A DNA stretch of 64,000 nucleotides from Microbulbifer rhizosphaerae (GCF_014191725.1 NZ_JACHWZ010000004.1:155288-219287), one strand, 5' to 3'. Positions 25,909 through 36,362 are shown, counted from the first letter of the stretch. Program-made: numbers and translations. Notes: generated by a model from the sequence alone, not told the origin.

Positions 25909-28647
25909 TTATTCAGCTTGCCGGATTTTAAGTTTGCCGATGGGCCTGCGCTGGCCGGTTTGCTCCCCACCTGTGCTGCTGGCGCTGGTTTCTGCGTCGC
26001 TGTCGCTATAGTAGCTGGCGATCAGGCTGAGGTTTTCCAGGTCCCGGTCGACGGTGACGCTGTCCTTCTGGCCGCTGGCGGGGTAGTAGCCACAAGCCTC
26101 TCCGGCTTCGCAGATGGTACCGTCGGCGTCCAGGTCGGAGCCGGCGGCAATGGCATAGTTGCCGGGCTCCACGCCGGTGAATTCGAAGGTGTATTCGCCG
26201 TTGTCGGTGGATTTGGCCAGTTGCTGCACGGTTTCGTAGTCGGATATGCCGTCGCCATCCTCGTCGGTGGCCTTAAGGAGCCGGATATACAGGTATCCGG
26301 CGTAGTTGCCGCTGGCGGTGCCGCTCATCTGCACCTGCAGGTTAACCGGCAGGTGGTAATTCTCCGTGCCGTTCATGGGGAAGACCACTTCGCTGTTGTA
26401 GATGCCGTCGGTCATATCGCTGCGATCGACGCTGACTCTGTAGGTCCCGAATCCCTTGTCGTCCACGGATACGGCTTCCACGGTGCTGATCCAAGTGGCG
26501 CCCGGCAGGGGATCGCCGGATACGGAGGCGCTCTTGGCACCGATATTGTGGATCTCCACTTCGAGTTCGATCAGGGTGGCGGAGAAGTTCAGGGTTTCCG
26601 GATCGGCGGTGATCACCGGTTCGGCGGGTTCCTGCCCCGCTGCCTGCACCGCCTTGTAGGCGTCCAGCAGGCCGTAACCGTACGCCGGATCACGCCCGGC
26701 TTCGCCCTGGTCGGTGGTGAGTTGGCCACTGGCCAGCAGCGCGTCGATATCGTCCGGAGTCAGCAGGGGGTTGACGGCTTGCATCAGCGCGAAGACGCCG
26801 CTGGCGTGGGGGCTGGCCATGGAGGTGCCCTGCAGCGAGGCGTAGCTGGGAGAGAGTTTGCCTCCTCCTTTCGTTTCATTTACGTAGGTGCTGAGGACGC
26901 CGTCGCTGAAGCCGTCGACATTGGCATCCGCGGACATGTCGCCGCCGGGGGCGGCCAGGTCCACCCAGTCGCCGAAGTTGGAATAGGGGGCCTGTTCGTT
27001 GTTGAAATCGGTGGCGCTGACGGCGATCACGCCCTCCATGGCCGCCGGATAGATGGGGATGTCGCTGCTGTCGTTGCCGGCCGCGGCCACCAGGACAACA
27101 CCTTGCGCGCGGGCCTCGCTGAGGGCGTTCTGCAGGGTCTGGGAAAAGCCGGAGCCGCCGAAACTCATATTGATCACGCCGGCCTTTTGCGCGGGTACCG
27201 TGCCCGAGTCGTTGGCGAGGCCCGCGGCGTAGCGCACCGCCTGGGCCACGTCGTAGGTGCTGCCGCCGGAAATTCCCAGGACCCGCAGCGGCATCACCAG
27301 GCTGTCCCAGCCGGCGCCGCTGACCCCGCTGGTGTTGTCGGTGAGTGCACCGACAGTGCCGGCCACATGGGTGCCGTGCCAGGAGCTGCGGTTTTGCAGG
27401 GCCTGGTCGCCCGGGTCCTCCGGGTCGTCGTCGATGCCATTGCCGTCGCCGGCGCTTTCCGGGTCGCTGATAAAGTCGTAACCGGGGGTCAGTTTGCCCT
27501 CGAAGTCTGGATGCGTTTTGTAGATACCGGTATCGAGTACGGCGACCACGGTGTCGGTGCTGCCGGTGGTGATATCCCAGGCCTCGGGGAGGTGGATATT
27601 CCGATAGTGCCACTGGCGCAGATAGAGCGGATCGCTGGGGGCGCGCAGGTTGTGATAGCGGTAGTTGGGTTCCACATAGTCCACCGCCGGGTCCGCCTGG
27701 AGTTGCTTAAGTTCCATCAGCGTGCGCAGTTTGGCCAGGGTGCGGGCATTCGCATTCGGGTGTGATTTCTGTACCGGGTGCAGCCGTGGCGAGCCCGGCT
27801 CGGCGGAATCCGCCAGCCGGTAGCGGCGTAACCGGCCGTCCCGGGCCGGGCTGCCGGCCGGTTGCAGCGCCCGCTCGTTCAGGGCGGCACCTGTGGGGGG
27901 CTGTTTCCACTGAACGATCAGCTCGCCGGGTGCGAAGTCGTCGCCCACCGAGGGCGAGGCCAGCAGGCCGCGGTCGTCGTTGCTGTCGATCTTCAGGGTG
28001 TAAGCGCTGATGCCTGCTACCGCGCGAACCTCTAACAGATAGTCGCCGCTCTCCGGGACCTGAAAGGATTCGCTGCTGGTGATGCCGCCGGTGCTGGATT
28101 CGACGGGGTTGCCGGTGTCGTCCGGCCGGTAGAGGTAGAGATCCAGGTCGTTCTGCAGCGGAGACAGGGGCTGGAAGCCGTGAATGGTGAGGCGGATGCT
28201 CTGGCCGGCGGACAGGGACAGGCTGAACCAGTCTTCGCTGTCGCCCTCGGACTGGAAGCGGTGTTCCGCCTGGCCGCTGCCCTCGGCGCTGGCAAACCCG
28301 CCCAGCACCACCGGGTTGCCCAGCAACTGGGCCTCGGAGGGCTGGTTGTTGGGGACGGCTGGCGCCTGTGGGTCGTTGCTGTCGGAATCGGTGTCGCTGA
28401 AGTGTTCGGCCCTTACGGTGCCGGCTATCCGGTAGTTGGTGCTGCCGGTGTCGTCGCCGACGTCATCGCCGGGGTCTGTGGGCTGGTCGCCGCCGTCGTC
28501 ACTGCCGCTGTCGTCACTGCTGCCATCGCCGCTGTCCCCCTGCTCGTTGGGAGGGGGGCTGCTGTCGCTGCTGCCCCCGCCGCCGCCACAGGCGGCCAGG
28601 ACCAACAACAGCAGGCTGCATACCAAAAGGCGGGCGAGAGACTTCAT
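25909..28647 (-). CDS. Subtilisin-like (S8) serine protease lipoprotein
   Basis: The 912-residue protein has a lipoprotein signal (LAAC, Cys20) and a low-complexity Gly/Ser/Asp linker to about residue 70. A PPC-like beta domain spans about 115-222. The S8 catalytic domain has Asp372 (VAVLDTG), His424 (HGTHVAG) and Ser609 (GTSMASPH). C-terminal Ig-like and SdrD-like domains contain calcium-type loops (DEDGDGISD). It should digest protein at the cell surface or outside. The inhibitor-like propeptide region lies between 230 and 330. Confidence 0.93.
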   Translation of the reverse strand: MKSLARLLVCSLLLLVLAACGGGGGSSDSSPPPNEQGDSGDGSSDDSGSDDGGDQPTDPGDDVGDDTGSTNYRIAGTVRAEHFSDTDSDSNDPQAPAVPNNQPSEAQLLGNPVVLGGFASAEGSGQAEHRFQSEGDSEDWFSLSLSAGQSIRLTIHGFQPLSPLQNDLDLYLYRPDDTGNPVESSTGGITSSESFQVPESGDYLLEVRAVAGISAYTLKIDSNDDRGLLASPSVGDDFAPGELIVQWKQPPTGAALNERALQPAGSPARDGRLRRYRLADSAEPGSPRLHPVQKSHPNANARTLAKLRTLMELKQLQADPAVDYVEPNYRYHNLRAPSDPLYLRQWHYRNIHLPEAWDITTGSTDTVVAVLDTGIYKTHPDFEGKLTPGYDFISDPESAGDGNGIDDDPEDPGDQALQNRSSWHGTHVAGTVGALTDNTSGVSGAGWDSLVMPLRVLGISGGSTYDVAQAVRYAAGLANDSGTVPAQKAGVINMSFGGSGFSQTLQNALSEARAQGVVLVAAAGNDSSDIPIYPAAMEGVIAVSATDFNNEQAPYSNFGDWVDLAAPGGDMSADANVDGFSDGVLSTYVNETKGGGKLSPSYASLQGTSMASPHASGVFALMQAVNPLLTPDDIDALLASGQLTTDQGEAGRDPAYGYGLLDAYKAVQAAGQEPAEPVITADPETLNFSATLIELEVEIHNIGAKSASVSGDPLPGATWISTVEAVSVDDKGFGTYRVSVDRSDMTDGIYNSEVVFPMNGTENYHLPVNLQVQMSGTASGNYAGYLYIRLLKATDEDGDGISDYETVQQLAKSTDNGEYTFEFTGVEPGNYAIAAGSDLDADGTICEAGEACGYYPASGQKDSVTVDRDLENLSLIASYYSDSDAETSASSTGGEQTGQRRPIGKLKIRQAE

Positions 28648-28755
28648 AGACGGTCACGGTTCTGGTGTTTGTTGTATGCCGGTCCAGTCTGGACCAACAC
28701 CGGCCAATAATCCCAAAACCGCTTCACACTCTCAAGACTGGTCGGGGAAGCCCGG

Positions 28756-29292
28756 CTACCACATCAGGTCGTCGGGGATCTGATAGTCGGCGTAGGGGTC
28801 GTCTTCCCCGGCCGGTGTGCTGTCCGCCGGCGGCTGGACCACGGCGGTGGGGTTGCGCTCGGCAATCTTGTCGGCGATCACCCGCGGCACCAGCTCGAAC
28901 TGGTCGTCCAGCCCGACGATCACCAGCCGCCCCGCTACCAGGTGCTCCTGTAGGGCAGTCGTTACGTAGAGGGTTTTGATCTTCTTTTCAAAGGTAAAGT
29001 TGTAGGCGATATTGCCGTTGCCCTTGGGCTGCCTGTTGTTGGCGACCATCTGCTTGATCTGTGCGGCGATGGCTCTCTGTTGCGCCGCGGCCTCGCGCTC
29101 GGCATTCAGCGCCCGGTCGCGGGCCACCTTTTCGGCTCGGGCCCGCTCCGCGGCCGCCTTGGTTTCATCGACGACCGGCTGGGCGGATTTCTTCGCAACC
29201 TTGTCCTGTTTGCGCTTTTCCTTGCTGACCTGCTTGGCCTTCTTCTTGTCGACAAGGCCGGCTTTCAGCAGTTGGTCCTGGAGTGAGCTCAT
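28756..29292 (-). CDS. DUF2058 (YaiL-like) nucleoprotein
   Basis: The 178 residues are MSSLQDQLLKAGLVDKKKAK..., a long basic coiled region (residues 15-90), and a C-terminal domain IAYNFTFEKKIKTLYVTTALQEHLVAGRLVIV. This is the DUF2058 family, annotated as nucleoid/polynucleotide-associated. The ATG at 29292 is chosen because family similarity starts there; the open frame upstream has no matching sequence. The function is not established. Confidence 0.88.
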   Translation of the reverse strand: MSSLQDQLLKAGLVDKKKAKQVSKEKRKQDKVAKKSAQPVVDETKAAAERARAEKVARDRALNAEREAAAQQRAIAAQIKQMVANNRQPKGNGNIAYNFTFEKKIKTLYVTTALQEHLVAGRLVIVGLDDQFELVPRVIADKIAERNPTAVVQPPADSTPAGEDDPYADYQIPDDLMW

Positions 29293-29594
29293 GGCGATTA
29301 CCTGCAAAGTCCCGAGAGTCAGGCATTCTAGCCGATCTGGCGGTGGAAGTTGTATCGGCAAAAATTTTTCAGACTGGGAAGACGGAGTGAAACGTTGAAT
29401 CCGGGGGCGCTGGCGGCGGCAAATAACGTGAGGTGGGTCATCGCCGGTATTTTGCACTGGGTTCGCCATTGCCTGCCCCGGTTTTGGGCCAACCGGGGCA
29501 GGTTCGGAGGCGCTCCGGTCTCCCGGGCCCTGCCGCCGGTTGGTATACTTCGCGGCCTTTTTCAACCCTCCATTTCCTGTTTCCGGAGAGATCC

Positions 29595-31121
29595 ATGGCA
29601 GAGTCTGATTCACTGTGCGATATCGGTTTTATCGGCGCAGGGGTGATGGGCAAGAACCTGATCATGAACCTGGCGGATAACGGCTACAAAGTCTGTGCCT
29701 TCGACCTGGACCACAACCGGCTCGATGCGCTGCTGGAGCAGGATGCGCGGGAGCGCGGCGAGCGGCCGCCGCGGGTGGAGGCCTGCAGTTCCTACACCGA
29801 ACTGCTGGGCCGCATCAAAGCCCCGCACCTGGTCATTCTCTCCGTGCCCGCCGGCGCGCCGGTGGACGACGTGTGCCACAAGCTCTTGGACGCCGGCCTG
29901 AAGGCCGACGACATCGTGGTGGACACCGGCAACAGCCTGTGGACCGATTCGGTGGAGCGCTGTGAGCGTTTCAAGGGCCGGCTGATTTTCTTTACCACTG
30001 CCGTCTCCGGTGGAGATGTCGGTGCGCGATTCGGCGCCTCGCTGATGCCCAGCGGCGACCGCTATGCCTGGACCCGTATCGAGCCGGTGTTGAACGCCAT
30101 CGCCGCCAAGGTGGATCCGGACAGCGGACGGCCCATCGAGCGCCGCGAGCCCGGCAGGCCGGTCTCCGGGGGCGAGCCCTGCGCGGCCTATATTGGCCCC
30201 ATCGGTTCCGGCCACTACGTGAAGATGGTGCACAACGGTATCGAGTACGCCGATATGCAGCTGATCTGCGAGGCCTACCACATGATGCGCAGCGCGTTGG
30301 AAATGACCCCGGCGGAGATCGCGAAAGTATTTCGCGAATGGAACCTGGGGCCGCTGAACAGCTACCTGATCGATATCAGCGCCGAGGTGCTGGCGACCGT
30401 GGATACGGATACCAAGCAGCCGCTGGTGGATGTCATTCTCGATCGCGCCGGCCAGAAGGGCACCGGATTGTGGACCGCGCTGAGCAGCCTGGAAGTGGGC
30501 TGTCCCGCGCCGAGCATCGCCGAAGCGGTCTACGCGCGCTCGCTGTCCACGCGCAAGGTGCTGCGCACGCGGGCGGCGAAGAAACTGCTGGGCCCGGATG
30601 TGGCCCCAGTGGAGCCGGCGCGCCGGGCAGAGGTGATCGAGCAGCTGCACGACGCCCTGTACTGCGCCAAGATCTGTGTTTACGCCCAGGGCTTCGACCT
30701 GATGAAACTGGCCGCGCGGGAGCAGGGCTGGCAGCTGAACTTCGCCGAGATCGCCCGCATCTGGCGCGCCGGTTGCATTATTCGCGCGGTTTTCCTGCAA
30801 TCCATCAGCGATGCCTACGAGCGGGACCTGAAGCTGTCCAACCTGCTGCTGGATGATTTCTTTGCCGGGCAGATCGCCCTCAACCAGCACAACTGGCGTC
30901 GCGCGGTGGCGGATGCCAGCCTGCTCGGCATCCCGGTGCCGGCCCTGTCCTCGGCACTCAGCTACTACGACGCCTTCCGCATGGAATCTTTGCCGGCAAA
31001 TCTGCTGCAGGGGCAGCGCGACTTCTTCGGCGCGCACACCTTTTCCCGCGTGGACCGCCCGGAGGAGGAAAAATATCACGTGCAGTGGAGTGAGCCGGGG
31101 CGGCCGGTGGTGGAAGTTTGA
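29595..31121 (+). CDS. gnd: 6-phosphogluconate dehydrogenase, decarboxylating
   Basis: Oxidative pentose phosphate enzyme making ribulose 5-phosphate, CO2 and NADPH. The NADP motif GFIGAGVMGKNL is at 11-22, the VSGGDVGARFG substrate block near 138-148, and the catalytic region IGSGHYVKMVHNGIEYADMQ is intact. At 508 residues it is about 30 longer than E. coli Gnd. Part of the excess is an Arg/Pro/Gly-rich insertion (DSGRPIERREPGRPVSGGEP) just before the catalytic lysine block. The start at 29595 follows GGAGAG. Confidence 0.94.
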   Translation: MAESDSLCDIGFIGAGVMGKNLIMNLADNGYKVCAFDLDHNRLDALLEQDARERGERPPRVEACSSYTELLGRIKAPHLVILSVPAGAPVDDVCHKLLDAGLKADDIVVDTGNSLWTDSVERCERFKGRLIFFTTAVSGGDVGARFGASLMPSGDRYAWTRIEPVLNAIAAKVDPDSGRPIERREPGRPVSGGEPCAAYIGPIGSGHYVKMVHNGIEYADMQLICEAYHMMRSALEMTPAEIAKVFREWNLGPLNSYLIDISAEVLATVDTDTKQPLVDVILDRAGQKGTGLWTALSSLEVGCPAPSIAEAVYARSLSTRKVLRTRAAKKLLGPDVAPVEPARRAEVIEQLHDALYCAKICVYAQGFDLMKLAAREQGWQLNFAEIARIWRAGCIIRAVFLQSISDAYERDLKLSNLLLDDFFAGQIALNQHNWRRAVADASLLGIPVPALSSALSYYDAFRMESLPANLLQGQRDFFGAHTFSRVDRPEEEKYHVQWSEPGRPVVEV

Positions 31122-31159
31122 TTGTAGGATGAAATGGCTGGGGCGGGCCTGCTACCGGC

Positions 31160-31241
31160 GGCGTTTTGCGGGACACGCCGTGAATACATCCCTGTAGGCT
31201 TGTCTGCGAGGTCCCTCTCGCAGGCAGTCCCGCAAAACGCC
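31160..31241. repeat. Palindromic dispersed repeat, second family
   Basis: GGCGTTTTGCGGGAC (31160-31174) and GTCCCGCAAAACGCC (31227-31241) are perfect inverted arms. The loop carries TGAATACATCCCTGTAGG and an inner hairpin GCGAGGTCCCTCTCGC. A diverged copy of the same element, inverted, lies at 36850-36930 after yccF. Confidence 0.8.
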
Positions 31242-31350
31242 CCCGGCATCAGGCCCTTCGCATCACGGTTGTCATTTGGCGTAGGGTGGCACATCACTAT
31301 GCTTTGTTGCCCAATCTACAAGAAGAAATGGCTTAACCTGGTACCATTTC

Positions 31351-32343
31351 TCAGAACACAACTTCGTCGACCTCGCCCGCAGCCTGCTCCGCTTCGCCCC
31401 GCGAGGCCTTGGCCACTATCTCCTCGACACTGGCGGTATCCGTATTGACGCCGCCGAATGCCGCCAGCAGGTCCTTGAGCAGCGCTGAAATTTCCACGGT
31501 CATCACGGAAAACTCGATATCGAAACGCTGGGCCGCATTGCCGGCGTCCGCGCTGTCGGCTTTCTCCATCACCTCGTCGCCGAACTTCAGGCGCTTGATC
31601 GCCAACTGGTCGTCGATCACAAACTCGACGCCCTCGCGCCAGACCAAACCCAGCTTGTGCACCTGCAGGCCGGCCACCAGGTGGTTGTGAATCTCTTCCG
31701 CGCACAGGTCCTGGTTCTTGCAGCGGATTACACTGCCGCTGTCCTGTGGGTCCCGCAGCTCGCACTCATGGCCGAATTCAAAATGCTGCGGCGCCTCCGG
31801 TGCGGTGAGCCAGTGGGTCATGGTCTGCTGGGGGATATTCTTCGCCGCCAGCGGCACCACCGACAGGCTGCTGATCGCCTCGCGTAGGTTTTCCAGCAGC
31901 TCCTCCGCCGCCTTGGCGGAGGAGGCATCCACCACCAGCCAGCCCTCTTTGGGGGCGATATAGGCGTACTGCAGCCGGGAGCGGGCGAACGCCTTGGGGC
32001 GCATCTCCAGCAACACCTCGTCTTTCAGGTTCTGCCGCTCCTTGCGGCCGACATTGCGGGCCTCCTTGTCCGCGATGGCCTGGGCCATCTCTTCCACCTT
32101 TTCATTCACCACCGCGGCAGGGATCACCTTTTCCTGCTTTTTGGCGCAGACCATCAGGTAACCGTTGGCGCTGTGCGCCAGCTGGCTGCCGTGGCGCCCG
32201 AGGGGAGGCACCCAGCCGTAGCGGGCGGTGTCCTGGCTGCCACAGGGCGCGAAAGTGTTGGGTTCCAGCAATTCGTGCAATTTTTCGGCAGTGAGGGCAA
32301 ATTCTTTGGTGAGGCGGTAGACGCGAAGATTCTTAAACCACAT
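31351..32343 (-). CDS. rdgC: Recombination-associated protein RdgC
   Basis: DNA-binding ring protein that limits RecA filament use. The 330 residues begin MWFKNLRVYRLT and contain the family blocks FAPCGSQDTARYGWVPPLG and LPxAVVNEKVEE-like IPAAVVNEKVEE. They end with the usual DDQLAIKRLKF strand and GEVDEVVF tail. The ATG at 32343 is chosen because MWFKNL is the standard RdgC start; the open frame continues upstream without similarity. Confidence 0.96.
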   Translation of the reverse strand: MWFKNLRVYRLTKEFALTAEKLHELLEPNTFAPCGSQDTARYGWVPPLGRHGSQLAHSANGYLMVCAKKQEKVIPAAVVNEKVEEMAQAIADKEARNVGRKERQNLKDEVLLEMRPKAFARSRLQYAYIAPKEGWLVVDASSAKAAEELLENLREAISSLSVVPLAAKNIPQQTMTHWLTAPEAPQHFEFGHECELRDPQDSGSVIRCKNQDLCAEEIHNHLVAGLQVHKLGLVWREGVEFVIDDQLAIKRLKFGDEVMEKADSADAGNAAQRFDIEFSVMTVEISALLKDLLAAFGGVNTDTASVEEIVAKASRGEAEQAAGEVDEVVF

Positions 32344-32520
32344 TACATCGGGCCATCTGTTCTGTTTGTCGAGTGGTTGGCAATTATGCGGAATCCGGGC
32401 GTTTACAGCCAGGGAAGAGGGGCTGAAATTGCCGGGAAAAGCGGGAGTCTTTGCTGAAGGGGACGGGTTGCGAACGCCGTTTAAATTTTGATCGATCGTG
32501 AATGTCACTGTAAACATGAT

Positions 32521-32545
32521 AAAGAGCCCACTGCATAGCAGGCTC
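32521..32545 (-). terminator. Terminator after the TonB receptor (minus strand)
   Basis: Read on the minus strand, GAGCC-TGCTATGCAGTG-GGCTC is followed by TTTATC. It lies between the receptor stop and rdgC. A second short palindrome (GGGTGCGCCGTGCGCACC at 32615-32632) precedes it. Confidence 0.5.
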
Positions 32546-32670
32546 CGGTGAAACGATTAGTAGTCGACGCCGGGTGCGAAAGAATATGTGCTGAGTTGGG
32601 TTTACTGAGCCGTAGGGTGCGCCGTGCGCACCGAACACGGTTTCTGCGGCGACACTTATTCAGAAACTCC

Positions 32671-35028
32671 TCAGAAGTCGATGGTGGCAGACAGAGAAGT
32701 GGTGCGCGGCGCACCGATCCAGGCACCATTGGTGACCACTGTGCCCAGGTAGTCCTCATCGAACAGGTTGTTCACCACCAGGTTCAGGTTGACGCCGCTC
32801 AGGTATTCGCCCGCACCGAACAGGTTCACGCCCAGGTAGGCGTCGGTCACCATATAGGAGTCCGCCGTCCAGGTGTTGGTGAGATCCACATAGCGGTCTC
32901 CGGTGAACTTGGTGGAGAAGCCGCCGTAGAAAATCTCCGAGTTCCAGTCCAGGCCGATGGCAAACAGCTGGTCGGCGATACCGATCACATCGTTGCCCGG
33001 CACTAAGCCCAGGGCTTCGTCCACCGCAGTGTCGCCGGTGCCGAGATAAGAGGCCTCAATCATGGTGTAGGAGGCATAGACGTTAAACGTCTCGTTGATA
33101 CTGTAATTCAGCAACAGCTCGATGCCGTCGGATTCGATACCGCCCGCATTGAAGTAGGTGCCGTTGGTGCCGACCAGGTAGTCGGGGCCCGCCTCGGTAT
33201 TGTTGTCCAGGAAGATGATGCGGTTCTCGAAGTCGTTCTGGAAATAGGTGGCGGTGGCGGAGAGGCTGTCGGCCTCGTAGCGCAGGCCCAGCTCGATGGT
33301 TTCGGAGGTTTCCGGCTCGATATTGTCGAGGTCGGATTCCGGGCGCTCCAGGATATTATCGCCGATTGTCTTGAAGTTCTCCGCGTAGCCGATAAATGCC
33401 TCGGTGCCTTGCAGTGGGGTTTCCCACACCAAGCCCGCGGACAGCAATACGTCTGGGTCGGAATCGATGGTCACGTCGGGAGACTCGTTGAACAGGTCTT
33501 CGCGGGATACGTCCACCAGGAACTGTTTGACACCCAGGTTCAGGGTGAGCGAGTCGATGGTCAGCGAGTCCTGCAGATACCATTTGGTGGTTTCCTGCGG
33601 GTAGCTGCGGTTGTATTGGACCCAGTAGGGGGTGGAATCGAACCCATGGCCCTGGGTCGCATCCGCGATCTTGTGCCAATCCCGGTGCTCGTCGCGGGTG
33701 GCGTCCTCGTACCAGAGGCCGCCGCGCAATTCGTTCTGCATACCGGCGATGTCGCCCGTGTGAGTAAAGTCCAGGGTCAGGCCGCTGCGCTCTTTCTCGT
33801 AGTGGGTGTGGCGGTAGGACATTACCGGAATGGCGCCGGCCGGGTAGCAGGCCGGATCGTATTCGGCGCCGGCCCGGCCGTAGATGGTTACGATATCGGA
33901 TTCGCAACCGGCGTTTGGCGTCAGTGCATTGCCGCTGGCGTCCACATAGTAAAAACGCCCGGTACTCGCCCCGCTATTAGCGGTGGAACCGCCCAGGAAT
34001 TCGGACTGGCCGCCGGTGCCGTCGTCGGTGACGTCCACCAGGTAGGGCGGCACCCAGTCCCCGCGACCTTCATTCGTGTGGAAATAGACTCCGCCTTCCA
34101 GGTTCAGGCTGTCGGTGACATCGACATCAAATTGTACGTAGCCCAGCAGGTTTTCCCTCAGGGTCGACCAGCCGCGGCGGTATAGCTGGTCGATATAGGG
34201 GATGCCGGTCCACTCGCCGGTCAGGAAATCGTCTTCCGGAAACTGTTCGAACTGTGCATCGGAAAAGATGCGCTGATAGTTGTCCTCGTGAATATCGTCC
34301 CAGGAGATGTAGGCCTTGATGGTGCCCGCATCCAGTGTGGTGACCAGCTTTGCGGCGAGATGCTCGCGCTCGTTCTCTGCGGTTTCGGTAATCCAATCAG
34401 TGGCCTCCTGGTTGGAATAGGAGATCCAGGCCTTGGTATTGCCGGCAAAGGTTCCGGTGTCGTAGCGGAAATACAGGCGCTGCGCATCGAATTCGCCCAG
34501 GGACACCTCGGCGCGGGTGCGGCTGTTATCCAGCGGATCGTCCGTTCTGTAGTCGATGGTGCCGCCCAGCGCCTCGTGGGAGCGGGAGGCGATATCGGAA
34601 GTGCCTTGGGACACATCCACACCGCCGATATTGGCCGGGTCTACAAAACGGTTGGCCTTGGAACCGCCGCCGTAGGCGGAACCGCCGTTGGGAATGCCGT
34701 CGATGGTGGTGCCCACCTGCTGCTCATCCAGGCTGGTGGTAAAACCGCGCACGGTGATATTGGTGGACCAGTCATCAAAACCGTAAGTATCTCCCTCGTT
34801 CACCGACACCCCCGGCAGGTTGTCGATCAGGGCGTTGACGCTGGTAATGGTGGACTGTTGCCTGATCATCGACTCGGTAACGGAACTGCTGTTAAAGGTT
34901 GTGCCGGTACCGAGCACCATGACTTCCTCCAGCTTCTGGCCATCGGTCTCCTGCGCGGACAGCGGATTGGCGGCCATAGCGGTGGCGAGGGAAATGGCGG
35001 AAGCCAGATAGGTTTTTGCGGTTTTCAT
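32671..35028 (-). CDS. TonB-dependent outer-membrane receptor
   Basis: The 785-residue precursor has a signal peptide to about residue 25 (ANPLSAQE) and a TonB-box-like EEVMVLG at 34-40. The plug domain carries the LIDNLPGVSVNEGDTYG and NITVRGF blocks, and the 22-stranded barrel ends in the C-terminal phenylalanine (TTSLSATIDF). There is no STN signalling domain, so it is a plain importer. The substrate cannot be read; the plug style resembles receptors of marine carbohydrate or siderophore uptake. ATG 35028 is chosen for its signal peptide. Confidence 0.92.
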   Translation of the reverse strand: MKTAKTYLASAISLATAMAANPLSAQETDGQKLEEVMVLGTGTTFNSSSVTESMIRQQSTITSVNALIDNLPGVSVNEGDTYGFDDWSTNITVRGFTTSLDEQQVGTTIDGIPNGGSAYGGGSKANRFVDPANIGGVDVSQGTSDIASRSHEALGGTIDYRTDDPLDNSRTRAEVSLGEFDAQRLYFRYDTGTFAGNTKAWISYSNQEATDWITETAENEREHLAAKLVTTLDAGTIKAYISWDDIHEDNYQRIFSDAQFEQFPEDDFLTGEWTGIPYIDQLYRRGWSTLRENLLGYVQFDVDVTDSLNLEGGVYFHTNEGRGDWVPPYLVDVTDDGTGGQSEFLGGSTANSGASTGRFYYVDASGNALTPNAGCESDIVTIYGRAGAEYDPACYPAGAIPVMSYRHTHYEKERSGLTLDFTHTGDIAGMQNELRGGLWYEDATRDEHRDWHKIADATQGHGFDSTPYWVQYNRSYPQETTKWYLQDSLTIDSLTLNLGVKQFLVDVSREDLFNESPDVTIDSDPDVLLSAGLVWETPLQGTEAFIGYAENFKTIGDNILERPESDLDNIEPETSETIELGLRYEADSLSATATYFQNDFENRIIFLDNNTEAGPDYLVGTNGTYFNAGGIESDGIELLLNYSINETFNVYASYTMIEASYLGTGDTAVDEALGLVPGNDVIGIADQLFAIGLDWNSEIFYGGFSTKFTGDRYVDLTNTWTADSYMVTDAYLGVNLFGAGEYLSGVNLNLVVNNLFDEDYLGTVVTNGAWIGAPRTTSLSATIDF

Positions 35029-35296
35029 TGGGATGTCCCTGATTATCTCTTTGGTAATGCGGATCAATTGGTAGTCCTGCCCGGAAGTGTCAGCGCCTGG
35101 TAATGGTTGTATTCAACTGCGCTGATTAGTCGCGGGCGTACGATGCCCCGGCGTGATGACTTGCTTTTTACGCTTTGGTGAATTTAAAGTTACGGGCATA
35201 TTGATGTGTAAGGGCAGGGCGCAGGACAAGCGGGTTGCCTGTTGCGATGTCGAGTAAATAAGCGCTGGAATCTTCAACCAGCGGGAGGCTGGCCTC

Positions 35297-36310
35297 TTGA
35301 CCCGTATCCTCTTTCTCCTGTTATTCCTTTCCTGTGCCACCAGCGCCGCCGAGCTGCCCAAATGGCAGACGATACAGCTGGAAAAGCGCGCCTCCCTGCG
35401 CGGCAGCGCCGTAGGGCCGCACAGCCTTTGGGTCAGCGGCACGGACAATACCGTCTTCAAGAGCACGGACAATGGCAAAAGCTGGCGGGATGTTTCCGTA
35501 AAACAGGAGCCGGTAACCGATTTCCGCGATATCGCCCTGTTTGACGACAAGACAGCCATGGTGATGGGTGTTGGCAGCGGGCCACAGTCGCGGCTCTACC
35601 TGACCGAAGACGGCGGCAAGTCCTGGCAGTTGCTGTATGAAAACCCTGACGAGGACGGCTTCTTCGACTCTATCGCCTTCTGGAACCGCAACCACGGCCT
35701 GCTGCTGGGAGACCCGGTGGATGGCTACTATGTGGTCATGGTGACAAAGGACGGCGGCCGTACCTGGACGCGTATCGCGAAAGACAAAATTCCACCGTTA
35801 ATTCCCAACGAAGCCGCCTTCGCCGCCAGCGGCAATACCCTGATCACCGGTCCAAAAGGCAGCGCCTGGTTTACCACTGGCGGGCTTCAGGCCTCGGTCT
35901 ACTCCAGCGAAGACTCCGGCCAGAGCTGGCGACGTAGCCCGGTAAACCTGCATCGGCAGACCCAGACAGCCGGTGGCTACGCACTGGCGCTGAACCGGCG
36001 CGGCCAAGTCTTTGTGATGGGCGGAGACTATCGGGACAGACCGGGTAAATACAACAACCTGGCCACGCTCACCGGCAATGGGTGGCAGAGCGCAGATAAC
36101 GGCCAACGCGGCCTGCGCACGGCCATGGCCTGTGCTGACAGCATTTGTGTCGCCAGCGGCAAGACAGCCAGTGATATCTCATTCGACGATGGCGACAACT
36201 GGCAGCTACTGCCGGGGGAGGGGTTTTATACCCTGGCTGCGGGGGAAGACCTGATTCTGGGAGCGGGCACCGAAGGTCTTGTAGGAGTGCTCGCCATACC
36301 GTCAGAATAG
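35297..36310 (+). CDS. Secreted YCF48/BNR-type beta-propeller protein
   Basis: The 337-residue precursor begins at a TTG preceded by GGAGG with 8-bp spacing and has a signal peptide ending near TSAAE. Repeated blocks of the type VFKSTDNGKSW, LYLTEDGGKSW, VMVTKDGGRTW and VYSSEDSGQSW are sialidase-like Asp-box motifs of a beta-propeller; the YCF48/photosystem-II-stability-like family has this layout. It is probably periplasmic. It is divergent from the TonB receptor, with a 268-bp gap between the starts. Confidence 0.8.
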   Translation: MTRILFLLLFLSCATSAAELPKWQTIQLEKRASLRGSAVGPHSLWVSGTDNTVFKSTDNGKSWRDVSVKQEPVTDFRDIALFDDKTAMVMGVGSGPQSRLYLTEDGGKSWQLLYENPDEDGFFDSIAFWNRNHGLLLGDPVDGYYVVMVTKDGGRTWTRIAKDKIPPLIPNEAAFAASGNTLITGPKGSAWFTTGGLQASVYSSEDSGQSWRRSPVNLHRQTQTAGGYALALNRRGQVFVMGGDYRDRPGKYNNLATLTGNGWQSADNGQRGLRTAMACADSICVASGKTASDISFDDGDNWQLLPGEGFYTLAAGEDLILGAGTEGLVGVLAIPSE

Positions 36311-36362
36311 ACAGCAGGAATGAAACATTGACTGGAGAACGAGAGGGAAAAGGGAGAAATAT

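Noticed and set aside
25837-27765. 642-residue plus-strand frame opposite the subtilisin gene
   Set aside because: Only an antisense shadow in GC-rich DNA. The catalytic Asp/His/Ser triad lies on the minus strand.
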